A model generated the notes under the pieces. That model was not told the origin of the DNA. It did not search any database and saw only the letters and a list, made by a program, of their open reading frames with translations. A DNA stretch of 64,000 bases from Priestia aryabhattai (GTDB lineage: Bacteria; Bacillota; Bacilli; Bacillales; Bacillaceae_H). Position numbers and translations under genes: made by a program. Shown here piece after piece: positions 8,836 through 16,487 of this stretch. The first letter of the stretch is position 1. The number at the start of each line of letters is the position of its first letter. The stretch spans positions 248,001 to 312,000 of the forward strand of contig NZ_JAMBOQ010000001.1 in assembly GCF_023715685.1 (NCBI RefSeq), given 5' to 3'.

Positions 8836-9654
8836 ATGAGTGTACCCAACAAATTACGCGACGACGCAATGGTGATGTTAAAAGAAACAAGCCGAACATT
8901 TTTTATTCCAATTAGCCACTTGCCGGCAGAATTGCAAGATGCAGTAGGATCTGCTTACTTATGTATGAGGGCAATTGATGAAATTGAAGATCACCCTGAG
9001 CTAGAAGCCGGTATAAAAAGCCGCTTGCTTTACGCCATCAGTGACCTGTTAAAACAGCCTTTTAACGAAGACGAGTACATGGCATTAGTAGGTCCTTATC
9101 AAGCTGATTTACCTGACGTAACGCTTCAGCTCGGCCACTGGATTGCGCTTTGTCCGACTGGAGTTGCAGATCAAGTATTAGATGCAACTTCCATTATGGC
9201 TAAAGGAATGGCCGATTGGGTAGAAAAAGACTGGCATATTCAAAATGAAGCGGATTTAGATGACTATACGTTCTACGTAGCTGGTCTAGTAGGCGTGATG
9301 CTTAACGACATTTGGAAATGGTATGACGGCACGGAGACAGATAAAGAATTAGCTATTGCTTTTGGACGCGGCTTGCAGTCTGTTAATATCCTGCGCAATA
9401 CCTCGGAAGATTCAGAGCGCGGAGTCAGCTTCTTTCCTAACAACTGGAGCAGAGAAGACATGTTTGCCTATGCTCGCCGCAATCTTTCACTAGGAAAGAA
9501 ATATTTAGAAGATGTCAAATCTCTTCCGATTCTTCATTTCTGTAAAATTCCGTTGGCGCTTGCCGATGGAACATTAAACGCCTTGATGAAAGGAAAAGAA
9601 AAAATGACGCGTGACGATGTAAATAAGACGGTAAATGAAGTTGTCGATATGTAA
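8836..9654 (+). CDS. yisP: YisP-like squalene/phytoene synthase-family protein
   Basis: A 272-residue all-helical isoprenoid synthase homologue. It has the first aspartate-rich motif (DEIED, residues ~48-52) of squalene/phytoene synthases. The second motif reads NILRNTSED, with Asn where chain-joining synthases have the Asp of LRD. B. subtilis YisP, a member of this family, was found to act as a farnesyl diphosphate phosphatase producing farnesol and to influence biofilm/functional membrane microdomains. The altered second motif here is consistent with that activity rather than squalene or dehydrosqualene formation, but this is inference. Ribosome binding site AAGGAG upstream; followed by a strong terminator. 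Confidence 0.75.
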   Translation: MSVPNKLRDDAMVMLKETSRTFFIPISHLPAELQDAVGSAYLCMRAIDEIEDHPELEAGIKSRLLYAISDLLKQPFNEDEYMALVGPYQADLPDVTLQLGHWIALCPTGVADQVLDATSIMAKGMADWVEKDWHIQNEADLDDYTFYVAGLVGVMLNDIWKWYDGTETDKELAIAFGRGLQSVNILRNTSEDSERGVSFFPNNWSREDMFAYARRNLSLGKKYLEDVKSLPILHFCKIPLALADGTLNALMKGKEKMTRDDVNKTVNEVVDM

Positions 9655-9656
9655 AA

Positions 9657-9693
9657 ACAAAAGCACGGAGCCCATTGGTTCCGTGCTTTTTAT
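9657..9693. terminator. Bidirectional terminator between yisP and the FUSC gene
   Basis: Eleven-bp stem AAAAGCACGGA / TCCGTGCTTTT with a ten-base loop between two convergent stop codons, A- and T-tracts on either side. Confidence 0.85.
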
Positions 9694-11639
9694 ATTTCTA
9701 CCTGCAGACTTTCATACAAAGCGGTTATTTCCTGGTGAATAATAGGGTAGCGTTCCAGAGTCGGAACACTTGAAAGCTTCGGCGCTCGTTTTTGCTCTGC
9801 TGCTGCGGCTAGCTTCTGAAACGTTTCCTGAAGCTCTTGTTTCTCCGTTTCTGACAGCTCATATCCTTCAAACGAAGCAAGAAGCATATAACCTAACTGC
9901 TGCGTAGCGACAACCGCAGGCCACAATCCTTCAAGTTTGACGGCCGTTTTGGAATATTCTCCAATCACATTATCGTACAGCGCCCGAAGATTAACGAGTT
10001 CTCCTTGAAGCTTATTTCTTTCTTGTTTAATTTTTTCTTCATCTTGTTCCGTGCTTAGCATTTCTAAAAACTGTCCTTCTTTTCGAATCACATCTCCAAG
10101 CAAATACGGCAAACGAAGCGAAGAAGCTCGTTTAAAAATTAATACCGTACCAACCACTCCAATAATAGATCCAATAACAATATCAATCACCCGAGCGGAC
10201 GTAAAATAGCTAATAGCTTTATCGGGATGACCGCTTTCAGCGATTAAAAGAGCATTCGGCGTGATAAAAAGCGTACCAAGCGCGTAATTTTTAACAATGA
10301 CAATCTCAATCGTTGACTGAAGCACAAAGACAATGAGTGCAATGACGATTCCTGTCGGCTCAAACATCAGAATTCCCGTCCCAATTAAAATACCTAAAAT
10401 CGTACCAACTGAGCGCTGAATACCTCGCTGAACGGTGGCACGCACGGTTGCCCCAAGCATTACTCCTGCGCATGTAAGCGGAATCCAGTAAGACCTTGGA
10501 ATATTTGTTGTGTAGGCAACGGCTGCGGCGATAACCATAATAATTCCGTAGCGCAAAGCGTTTTTAAGCACATATGAACGTTTGTGAAAAGCAGCTTTTA
10601 ACCGTGCTCTTATGGTACCATGCGAGAACTGAATGTACTCTGTTTCTTTTAATTCCTTCATTTGAAGAACGTCGTTTATATCTAACAGTAATGTGCGCAG
10701 CTCTTCTTTTATAGACAGCTCTTCAATTTCTTCTCTGACATCTCGAATTTTTTTATGTTTTTTTAACGTGGCCATTTCGGATGCGAACGTTTCAATCACC
10801 GCTTGTGCTTTTTTTGAAACAGCCGGATTAAAATCATTTGCAGCGGCCATCACAAAGATAAACAGCCCTTCTGCTTTTTGATTTAATAAAAACAGCCGAT
10901 GCGCAAACGATGATTTTTTTCGATTAATTTTCGCTTGCTTCATCGCTGTTTCCGCTGCCCGGAGCTCTACAACCGTTTTGTGCTGCTCCGCGTGAAACGA
11001 TTCCGTGCCAAGAGAACCGACAAATGAAGCTAGCTGCCTGTACGCTTTCGCCACAGCGGCAGTTTCAGGTCCGCGCGGATTAATAAGCCATCCGCTCATG
11101 CTAATACACCAAGATAGTGCTCCTCCTAAAAAAACGAGTCCTGTATGTAAAAAAACTGCCTGCAAATTCGGAGCTGGAATGCTCGTGCTCACAGCAAAGG
11201 AAAGCACAAAAAACATGGCAGAAGGCCCTGGAATTTTTAACGCTCCGAAGACATAAACCGATACGGATCCAATAACACCAAATAAAATGGTTTTCATCCA
11301 ATCTACGTCAGCAAATAATGAGCCGAGTGTAAAGCAAAGCGTAACGCCCAGCAAAGCTAAAAATAACTTAACGCCGCGCTGCGCGTAAGGCTCATCTTTT
11401 GTATACAAATATGTAAAGCCGCCAATGCTTGCAATGAGTCCGTACTGCAAATGACCAAATAAAATTCCTATTAAAATCGGCAGGCTTGAAGACAAACCTG
11501 AGCTGATTCCTCTTACCCACGGAGAAGAAGCGTGGTTAAAACGAAAAGCAGCTTTGATTCCCGGCGCTTTTGGAGAAGCCTCAATTTTATGATGAATTTC
11601 CGTATGATTATATGTTGGTGACTTTTTGTCATCACTCAC
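9690..11639 (-). CDS. FUSC-family (aromatic acid exporter-like) membrane protein
   Basis: A ~649-residue protein with the two-halved architecture of the FUSC/ArAE family. One block of membrane helices lies at about residues 50-180, a soluble helical region (~190-350) follows, then a second block (~365-500) containing the conserved RSYWIPLTCAGVMLGAT segment, and a C-terminal helical cytoplasmic tail. Relatives export aromatic carboxylic acids or similar compounds. I start at the GTG (11637-11639), preceded by GGAGGAGGT; an ATG at 11663 with a weaker site would add eight residues. A terminator-like hairpin sits just upstream (11697-11744), leaving almost no room for a separate promoter. Transport substrate unknown. 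Confidence 0.8.
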   Translation of the reverse strand: MSDDKKSPTYNHTEIHHKIEASPKAPGIKAAFRFNHASSPWVRGISSGLSSSLPILIGILFGHLQYGLIASIGGFTYLYTKDEPYAQRGVKLFLALLGVTLCFTLGSLFADVDWMKTILFGVIGSVSVYVFGALKIPGPSAMFFVLSFAVSTSIPAPNLQAVFLHTGLVFLGGALSWCISMSGWLINPRGPETAAVAKAYRQLASFVGSLGTESFHAEQHKTVVELRAAETAMKQAKINRKKSSFAHRLFLLNQKAEGLFIFVMAAANDFNPAVSKKAQAVIETFASEMATLKKHKKIRDVREEIEELSIKEELRTLLLDINDVLQMKELKETEYIQFSHGTIRARLKAAFHKRSYVLKNALRYGIIMVIAAAVAYTTNIPRSYWIPLTCAGVMLGATVRATVQRGIQRSVGTILGILIGTGILMFEPTGIVIALIVFVLQSTIEIVIVKNYALGTLFITPNALLIAESGHPDKAISYFTSARVIDIVIGSIIGVVGTVLIFKRASSLRLPYLLGDVIRKEGQFLEMLSTEQDEEKIKQERNKLQGELVNLRALYDNVIGEYSKTAVKLEGLWPAVVATQQLGYMLLASFEGYELSETEKQELQETFQKLAAAAEQKRAPKLSSVPTLERYPIIHQEITALYESLQVEI

Positions 11640-11696
11640 CTTGACCTCCTCCTTTCTCTCCATATATCTTTCCTGTTCTTAAAACGAGATAAACCT

Positions 11697-11744
11697 AAAA
11701 AACCGCTGTTCCTATCCGTATTGTGTTTATGAACAGCGGTTTTT
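11697..11744 (-). terminator. Terminator-like hairpin in front of the FUSC gene
   Basis: Fourteen-bp stem (AAAAACCGCTGTTC, 11697-11710, with GAACAGCGGTTTTT, 11731-11744) followed by T-rich sequence on the minus strand. It lies only ~35-55 bases before the FUSC start codon and downstream of the separate terminator of the repressor gene. Confidence 0.6.
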
Positions 11745-11772
11745 ATCCTTATGAGCAGAGTACAGTAAAAAC

Positions 11773-11808
11773 AAAAAGCAGATGAAACGAATGTCTCATC
11801 TGCTTTTT
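11773..11808 (-). terminator. Terminator of the CsoR/CstR-like gene
   Basis: Thirteen-bp stem AAAAAGCAGATGA / TCATCTGCTTTTT overlapping the stop codon, T-run on the minus strand. Confidence 0.8.
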
Positions 11809-12056
11809 ACTAACAGCTCTACTGCTTCTTTTACTAAGTTTTCCGTATTCTCGCCTTTTTCAATGCTTTCTCTTACGCATTGTTCAAGATTTGTGCTGAC
11901 AATAACGCCCATCGTGCGATCAATTGCACTTCTAGCTGCTGAGAGCTGCGTCACAATGTCACGGCAGTCTTTTCCTTGTTCCATCATATTTAAGACGCCT
12001 TTTAATTGACCTTCAATTCGTTTCAAACGATTTTTAACTTGCTTATCATATTCCAT
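11796..12056 (-). CDS. CsoR/CstR-family (DUF156) transcriptional repressor
   Basis: An 86-residue all-helical repressor: MEYDKQVKNRLKRIEGQLKG start, the conserved Cys in GKDCRDIVTQLSAAR, and the second Cys in NLEQC. In copper-sensing CsoR the position four residues before the second Cys is a histidine ligand; here it is Asn. This points away from copper and towards the persulfide-sensing CstR/YrkD branch, although no rhodanese or sulfur genes are adjacent. Start at 12056 has GGAGGT upstream. Its own promoter contains a matching operator (12137-12152), so it is probably autoregulated. The FUSC gene lies downstream but behind terminators. Confidence 0.8.
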   Translation of the reverse strand: MEYDKQVKNRLKRIEGQLKGVLNMMEQGKDCRDIVTQLSAARSAIDRTMGVIVSTNLEQCVRESIEKGENTENLVKEAVELLVKSR

Positions 12057-12131
12057 CCTACTAATACCTCCGCTCATACATGATTGTGTTTCTTCCTTTT
12101 AAGCTATACGCAAGAAGTAAATGTATACACA

Positions 12132-12160
12132 ACTTTATACCTATCAGGGTATGTTGTCAA
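12132..12160 (-). promoter_or_regulatory. Promoter with CsoR/CstR-type operator
   Basis: On the minus strand TTGACA (12155-12160), a 17-base spacer and TAAAGT (12132-12137). The spacer is almost filled by the imperfect palindrome ATACCTATCAGGGTAT (plus-strand 12137-12152), which resembles the A/T-flanked G/C-tract operators of the CsoR/CstR family. Binding would block the promoter of the repressor gene. Confidence 0.7.
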
Positions 12161-12264
12161 GTAAAGGAAGTTTACTGTTTTACATAATTGTTAATACTTG
12201 TTTACACGGCATTTATTGTCCTGTAATCTAAACTTAGCAATCTAAGAGTATAGTTATGTTATAA

Positions 12265-12428
12265 AAGCGACTACACCAGAGGTTTGAGATGGCTACATAC
12301 GGGAAAAAGTTAATGGCCAGTCTATTCGCTATATCTCACCTTCTGATAACCGCGGAGCTGGCTCACGAGTTGGAAATCAATTAGAACAGTACCCAGATGG
12401 TACGCGCGTACAATTTATCGTGCAATAA
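12265..12428 (+). pseudogene. nucA: nucA relic: C-terminal fragment of the competence DNA-entry nuclease
   Basis: Frame 12288-12428 reads on from a TGA with no usable start codon. It encodes ...[17 protein letters not shown], then [20 protein letters not shown]. This closely matches the C-terminus of B. subtilis NucA as I remember it (EYISPADNRGAGSWVG...YPDGTKVLFTIQ). Just upstream, in another frame, EMATYGK resembles the preceding NucA segment, so at least one frameshift is present. The catalytic part and signal region are missing. In B. subtilis nucA precedes nin/comJ, exactly the position occupied here. I read this as a decayed nuclease gene in front of an intact inhibitor gene. Confidence 0.75.
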
Positions 12429-12463
12429 TAGCAAAACAAGCTTTACTTTGAAGAGGTGAAACG

Positions 12464-12871
12464 ATGAAAACAAAATGGAAAGAACAAGTGCTAACAATGT
12501 CTTATCATCAGTTTACGCTGTTTCAAAAAGGACAGCCAAAGCCCCATCACGACTGGAGTGATGAAGATATTCAAAAAGGATATGTCGCAGACGATAAAGC
12601 CATTTCGTTTGAAGCCGTGTCGAACACAAAAGCTATTATTGAAGTGTGGGTAAACGAAAAGCCTGACGCATCACGAGCTGAAAAGACAACTCGCCTTCCT
12701 TTTCACGTCGAAAATGATGGGATTGAAATAAAAAGCGTCCTATCCGAAACCTTAAGCTATGACATTCCAAAAGGGTATTATTATGTCACATGCCTGACCA
12801 TTCCTCTTCAAGAAAAAACAACCTCAGGCCTTTATTTGGTGAAATATTTACTGCATTTTGAAAGTCAATAA
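12464..12871 (+). CDS. comJ: ComJ (Nin), inhibitor of the competence nuclease NucA
   Basis: A 135-residue cytosolic protein matching B. subtilis ComJ/Nin: SYHQFTLFQKG, DWSDEDIQKGY, KAISFEAVSNTKAI and LSYDIPKGYYYVTC are all recognisable. Nin binds and inhibits the DNA-entry nuclease NucA. Here the upstream nucA is reduced to a 3' fragment, so the inhibitor is orphaned, unless another nuclease gene exists elsewhere. The gene itself is intact, with a GAGGTG ribosome binding site and a strong terminator. Confidence 0.85.
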   Translation: MKTKWKEQVLTMSYHQFTLFQKGQPKPHHDWSDEDIQKGYVADDKAISFEAVSNTKAIIEVWVNEKPDASRAEKTTRLPFHVENDGIEIKSVLSETLSYDIPKGYYYVTCLTIPLQEKTTSGLYLVKYLLHFESQ

Positions 12872-12903
12872 AAAGAAGGCAGCCTATTGGCCGCCTTCTT
12901 TAT
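12871..12903. terminator. Bidirectional terminator between comJ and helD
   Basis: Stem AAAGAAGGC(A)GCC / GGC(C)GCCTTCTTT with a TATT loop between convergent genes. Confidence 0.8.
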
Positions 12904-15221
12904 TATTTGCCTTGGTATTGATAGGTTTCTTTATTCGATATAAACGGACTGATTTCACCAAGTGAGAACAAATGCAGCTCATGCATAGCTCTTGTGCATG
13001 CCGTATAAAATAAATTCCGCTCGTATTCATCTTGATAAGATTTACTCGACGCATTATAAATTAACACGGCATCAAATTCAATTCCTTTAGCTAAGTAAGC
13101 AGGCAGGACAAGCATGCCTTTTTCAAATGAACTTGTTTCTTTTGTCAGCAGCCTTGCAGACATCGAAGCAGGCAGTGTTTCAAATGCTTCTCGACTTTCT
13201 TCAGCTGTTTTGGCAATAACAGCAATCGTTTTATAGTTTCTCTGCTTTAATTCATTAATTCTGTGTATGATTGCCTTATGAAACTCTTTGACGTCACCTG
13301 TAGCCGTCACGGTTGGCTTCGCTCCGTCTCGATTAAACGGCTCAATTAAATGGCCATTTACAACCATATTCCTTGAAAACTCTACAATTTGACGAGTTGA
13401 TCGGTAGCTTCTCGTAAGAGTCAGCGTTTCTGCTTCTTTCTCTTCGTACAGTTCGCTTGAAAGAATGGTCGGTGCATTCAGAGCGTGCGCATAGATCGCT
13501 TGATTTAAATCTCCAAGCAGCGTCATTCTGGCATGCGGAAACAGCTCTTTTAAAAACGCTAGCTGAAACGGTGAATAGTCTTGTGCTTCATCAATAAACA
13601 AATAGCGAATGACAGGATTGGCTTTGCGCCCTTCAATTTGATCTTTTATATATAAGTAAGGCGTTACGTCTTCATAAGACAGCTTCATGTTCATGACTCT
13701 TTGCACGGTATTTTTGGCTGTGTCTTCCCATCCTTCTACATGTGAAAAAAGGTGATGTCTTTCAAACAGCTGCATATAGATACGGCGAATGTCGATAAAC
13801 TTAAGCTGCTTGATGGCCTGCTTAATAAATTTCATCTTCTTAGCTACAACTGCTTTGGCTAAATACGCTTGTTCACGCTCAAAGTCATCAAATGAGCTTT
13901 CGGTATAGCCTTCCTTTTTCTGCAGATGCTGATAGGCCTCCACATAATCTTCTTTTTCTAAAAGCTGAATTTCTTCTTGAACCCAATCTTTTTTACGCTC
14001 AAGTTTTTCAAGCTGATTGATGAGCTTAAGCGCCCATTCGGCTACGAGCTGCATTCTGTTAGGGATGGAAATTCCCGTATCAAGTGAATAGAAATAAGAC
14101 AGCAAGCGTCGAGCGGATAAAACGATTTCGCCTCGAAACTTAATGTTTTTAAAAATGATGTCTTTAGTAGACAGCTCTTCGATATACGCATCTACCTGCT
14201 TTTTAAATTCATGGCTTGCTTTGTAGCGGATTTCCTGCGTTTTTTGCTGTTTTGTCGCGGCATCTTTTTCCGTTAGCAAATATTCGATTTGAACGAACAA
14301 GTCCTCGATTTCAAACTCGTTTCCTAACCGTCCATCGGCATATTGCTGAAACGTTGTTTGTTTCATATTGTCTTCCCCAAGCTCCGGAAGAACGGTTGAG
14401 ACGTAGCTGTTAAAAAGCGGATTTGGTGAAAACAGCATCATATTTTCCGCAGTCAGCTGCTTTCGGTAATGATAGAGAAGATAAGCCACGCGCTGAAGAG
14501 CTGCAGACGTTTTACCGCTTCCTGCTACACCTTGAACGATCAGCACTTTATTTTTTTCATTGCGAATAATCTGGTTTTGTTCTTTTTGAATGGTCGCTAC
14601 AATACTTTTCATTTGACTGCTTGCATTGTGTCCAAGCACTTCTTGAAGCAGCTCGTCTCGAATGGTAATTCCTGTATCAAACATACTTGTAATTACGCTA
14701 TTTTCAATAATAAACTGACGCTTTAGCTTCATCTCGCCTTTAATGGCTTCACCTGGCGTTTCGTACTGCGCTTTTCCTGGTGAATAATCATAATAAAGAC
14801 TCGAAATAGGCGCACGCCAATCATAAATTAAAAACTCTTCATCTTTTTGATCCATTAAGGAGCCCACGCCCACATAAATAGCTTCCGCTTCTTTTTCACC
14901 ATTTTCTATAAAGTCAAAACGTCCAAAATAAGGGGATTGCGTTAGTTTTTTTAATGTTTTTAATTGATCATACGCTTGTCTATGGGTAATTTCACGTTCA
15001 GCTAAAAGTTCCGCCTGCTGCTTAATGCTCGTAAATGTCTCAATCACGTCATCCGGCTCATCCATATTAACCGTGACATCGTCCCAAAACGTGCTTCGCA
15101 AATCGACAATTTCGCCTTTTACGTTTCCTACGCTTTTGCCTATTTTTTCAGCTTTTTGGCTGATTTCTTCTACTACCCAATCAACTCGCTGCTGTTCTTC
15201 TGTTAAATTTTTATCGTTCAC
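12903..15221 (-). CDS. helD: HelD, RNA polymerase-recycling UvrD-like ATPase
   Basis: A 772-residue superfamily-1 helicase-like protein, equal in length to B. subtilis HelD (YvgS). It has Walker A GVAGSGKT (about residue 230), a DEAQDYSPFQ motif II, LLGDLNQAIY motif III and a C-terminal TRAMHELHL motif VI. The N-terminal ~190 residues form the coiled-coil arm that enters the secondary channel of RNA polymerase. HelD releases stalled or nucleic-acid-bound RNA polymerase using ATP and works with the delta subunit. Start is GTG with GGGGTG seven bases upstream. A near-perfect 31-base palindrome lies just upstream in the leader. Family call is firm. Confidence 0.93.
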   Translation of the reverse strand: MNDKNLTEEQQRVDWVVEEISQKAEKIGKSVGNVKGEIVDLRSTFWDDVTVNMDEPDDVIETFTSIKQQAELLAEREITHRQAYDQLKTLKKLTQSPYFGRFDFIENGEKEAEAIYVGVGSLMDQKDEEFLIYDWRAPISSLYYDYSPGKAQYETPGEAIKGEMKLKRQFIIENSVITSMFDTGITIRDELLQEVLGHNASSQMKSIVATIQKEQNQIIRNEKNKVLIVQGVAGSGKTSAALQRVAYLLYHYRKQLTAENMMLFSPNPLFNSYVSTVLPELGEDNMKQTTFQQYADGRLGNEFEIEDLFVQIEYLLTEKDAATKQQKTQEIRYKASHEFKKQVDAYIEELSTKDIIFKNIKFRGEIVLSARRLLSYFYSLDTGISIPNRMQLVAEWALKLINQLEKLERKKDWVQEEIQLLEKEDYVEAYQHLQKKEGYTESSFDDFEREQAYLAKAVVAKKMKFIKQAIKQLKFIDIRRIYMQLFERHHLFSHVEGWEDTAKNTVQRVMNMKLSYEDVTPYLYIKDQIEGRKANPVIRYLFIDEAQDYSPFQLAFLKELFPHARMTLLGDLNQAIYAHALNAPTILSSELYEEKEAETLTLTRSYRSTRQIVEFSRNMVVNGHLIEPFNRDGAKPTVTATGDVKEFHKAIIHRINELKQRNYKTIAVIAKTAEESREAFETLPASMSARLLTKETSSFEKGMLVLPAYLAKGIEFDAVLIYNASSKSYQDEYERNLFYTACTRAMHELHLFSLGEISPFISNKETYQYQGK

Positions 15222-15243
15222 TTATCCACACCCCTTACACACG

Positions 15244-15274
15244 TTACCCGATAACAAGGGTTGTTACCGGGTAA
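15244..15274. promoter_or_regulatory. Palindromic hairpin/operator in the helD leader
   Basis: TTACCCG-A-TAACAA-GGG-TTGTTA-C-CGGGTAA: 13 of 14 arm positions pair around a three-base centre, 23 bases before the helD start codon. There is no T-tract, so it is not a simple terminator; it could be an operator or a structure in the 5' untranslated mRNA. Confidence 0.6.
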
Positions 15275-15401
15275 AAGCGATCATTGTTTATTTTTCCAGA
15301 GTCTACATACTTCCCTACTGAGTTCGTAATTCCCTGCTAAGTAACCATATTATGTCTTAATTTCCACCGTTAGTATACTGAAAAATAATGAACTCCACAA
15401 C

Positions 15402-15428
15402 AAAAAGGGCTGAGAAAGTCTCAAGCCC
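15402..15428 (-). terminator. Terminator of the 42-residue peptide gene
   Basis: Stem GGGCTTGAGA / TTCTCAGCCC (one mismatch) followed by TTTTTGTT on the minus strand. Confidence 0.75.
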
Positions 15429-15461
15429 CTTATCTTTATAAGTCGTTCCTCTACTTATTAG

Positions 15462-15590
15462 CTATTGCTGTTTCCAAAAAGTTAGCAGATGAATGATGGC
15501 TGACACCACTTCCACCCCTTGAAACGCCAGTAAACCTGCTGCTGCCGCTGTAAATAATCCGACTACGGCTTCTTTAAAAATGAATGGCAT
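15462..15590 (-). CDS. Small hydrophobic peptide (42 residues)
   Basis: A small open frame with ATG at 15588-15590 and AGGAG nine bases upstream, followed by a good terminator 35 bases after the stop. The product starts MPFIFKEAVVGLFTAAAAG and is largely one hydrophobic segment (residues 8-37), ending LLTFWKQQ. This could be a single-pass membrane peptide, a bacteriocin-like peptide or a type I toxin-like peptide; nothing distinguishes these. It is too short for routine gene calling, but promoter-distal features (binding site plus terminator) support expression. Confidence 0.6.
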   Translation of the reverse strand: MPFIFKEAVVGLFTAAAAGLLAFQGVEVVSAIIHLLTFWKQQ

Positions 15591-15688
15591 TGATACCAGC
15601 TCCTTTACTTATTTAAAATAAGTAGATTTGTTATCATTCTACTCCTTTTTTCAGAATTTTCAATACCTTTTTATCAATAAAATAAAAT

Positions 15689-15730
15689 AAAAACGCTTTC
15701 ACTTTATAAAAATAAAGTGAAAGCGTTTTT
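15689..15730 (-). terminator. Terminator of the crotonase-like gene
   Basis: Nineteen-bp perfect stem AAAAACGCTTTCACTTTAT and complement with a short loop, adjoining the stop codon. Confidence 0.85.
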
Positions 15731-16245
15731 TAAGCTTCCTTTTCTAATGCGTTCAGCGCAAACGAATATTCTAATCCTTTTCCTTTTTGTACAACATGCT
15801 GCACTTTTCCCATGTTGCACGCTTCTTGCGCACTAACAGTCATACCGTTTGTTAACTTGAGCTGTACAGGTTCTTCTGCAATTCGTACGTTGCATGCTAA
15901 AGCTAACTCATACCCTCCCCCAAACGTAAAGTTTGTAAGAAGCGCAATCGTTTGTTTAGAGCTGCATGAAATACGCTGAAAAATCGCTCGAGCTGTTACT
16001 GCATGAATCGGCTGATAAAGCCTTCCCGTTTCTTCACGTAGGAAAGAAGTTGCTCTATGATCTCCGTTCATTTTATAGTACTCTCCCATAAATACAATAG
16101 ACCCAACCGACGCATCGTGCTGCAGCTCATTCATCGTTTCTTGCAGCTCATACATGACTTCACTGTTCAAACGATTGAGCATCGACTGATTCATTCGTAC
16201 AACCGCCACATGATTTCTTTTTTCTACTTTGATAAATCTTTTCAT
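15730..16245 (-). CDS. Shortened enoyl-CoA hydratase/isomerase-family protein
   Basis: A ~171-residue member of the crotonase fold, against ~255-265 for normal family members. The N-terminal strand pattern (VAVVRMNQSMLNRLNSEVM) and the oxyanion-hole region (TFGGGYELALACNVRIA) are present. The sequence then jumps almost directly to the SAQEACNMGKVQHVV segment, lacking roughly 40 residues that normally carry the second catalytic region (typically the PE.LG...PGxGGTQRL stretch), and stops early. It may therefore be catalytically inactive or altered. GGAGG precedes the second of two adjacent ATGs, chosen here. A cre-like site lies upstream, as expected of a carbon-repressed lipid gene. Confidence 0.7.
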   Translation of the reverse strand: MKRFIKVEKRNHVAVVRMNQSMLNRLNSEVMYELQETMNELQHDASVGSIVFMGEYYKMNGDHRATSFLREETGRLYQPIHAVTARAIFQRISCSSKQTIALLTNFTFGGGYELALACNVRIAEEPVQLKLTNGMTVSAQEACNMGKVQHVVQKGKGLEYSFALNALEKEA

Positions 16246-16280
16246 CATTCCTCCGCCCTTTCCCCTGTCGTTCTTTATAA

Positions 16281-16294
16281 ATAAAGCGCTTTCA
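16281..16294 (-). promoter_or_regulatory. Candidate CcpA cre site upstream of the crotonase gene
   Basis: Minus strand TGAAAGCGCTTTAT, one or two mismatches to TGWAANCGNTNWCA, 36 bases before the start codon. Confidence 0.5.
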
Positions 16295-16487
16295 AAATAT
16301 TTCGCTTTTTAATAGAAAAGTTATTTTCATAGTTTCATCATACAACAAACTCATAATTATTTCCATTACTTTTTTAATTTTCCGTCAATAATTCCATGAA
16401 TCATTTCCATGTTTTTATCAAATAAGACGTGCTATAGTATAAACAGCACAAATGCAGCTGAACTCACTGATAAAAGGAGTAATCACT

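Noticed and set aside
10693..10881. Plus-strand open frames inside the FUSC gene (also 11005-11256).
   Set aside because: Shadow frames opposite a well-conserved membrane protein; Ser/Ile-rich mirror composition and no binding site.
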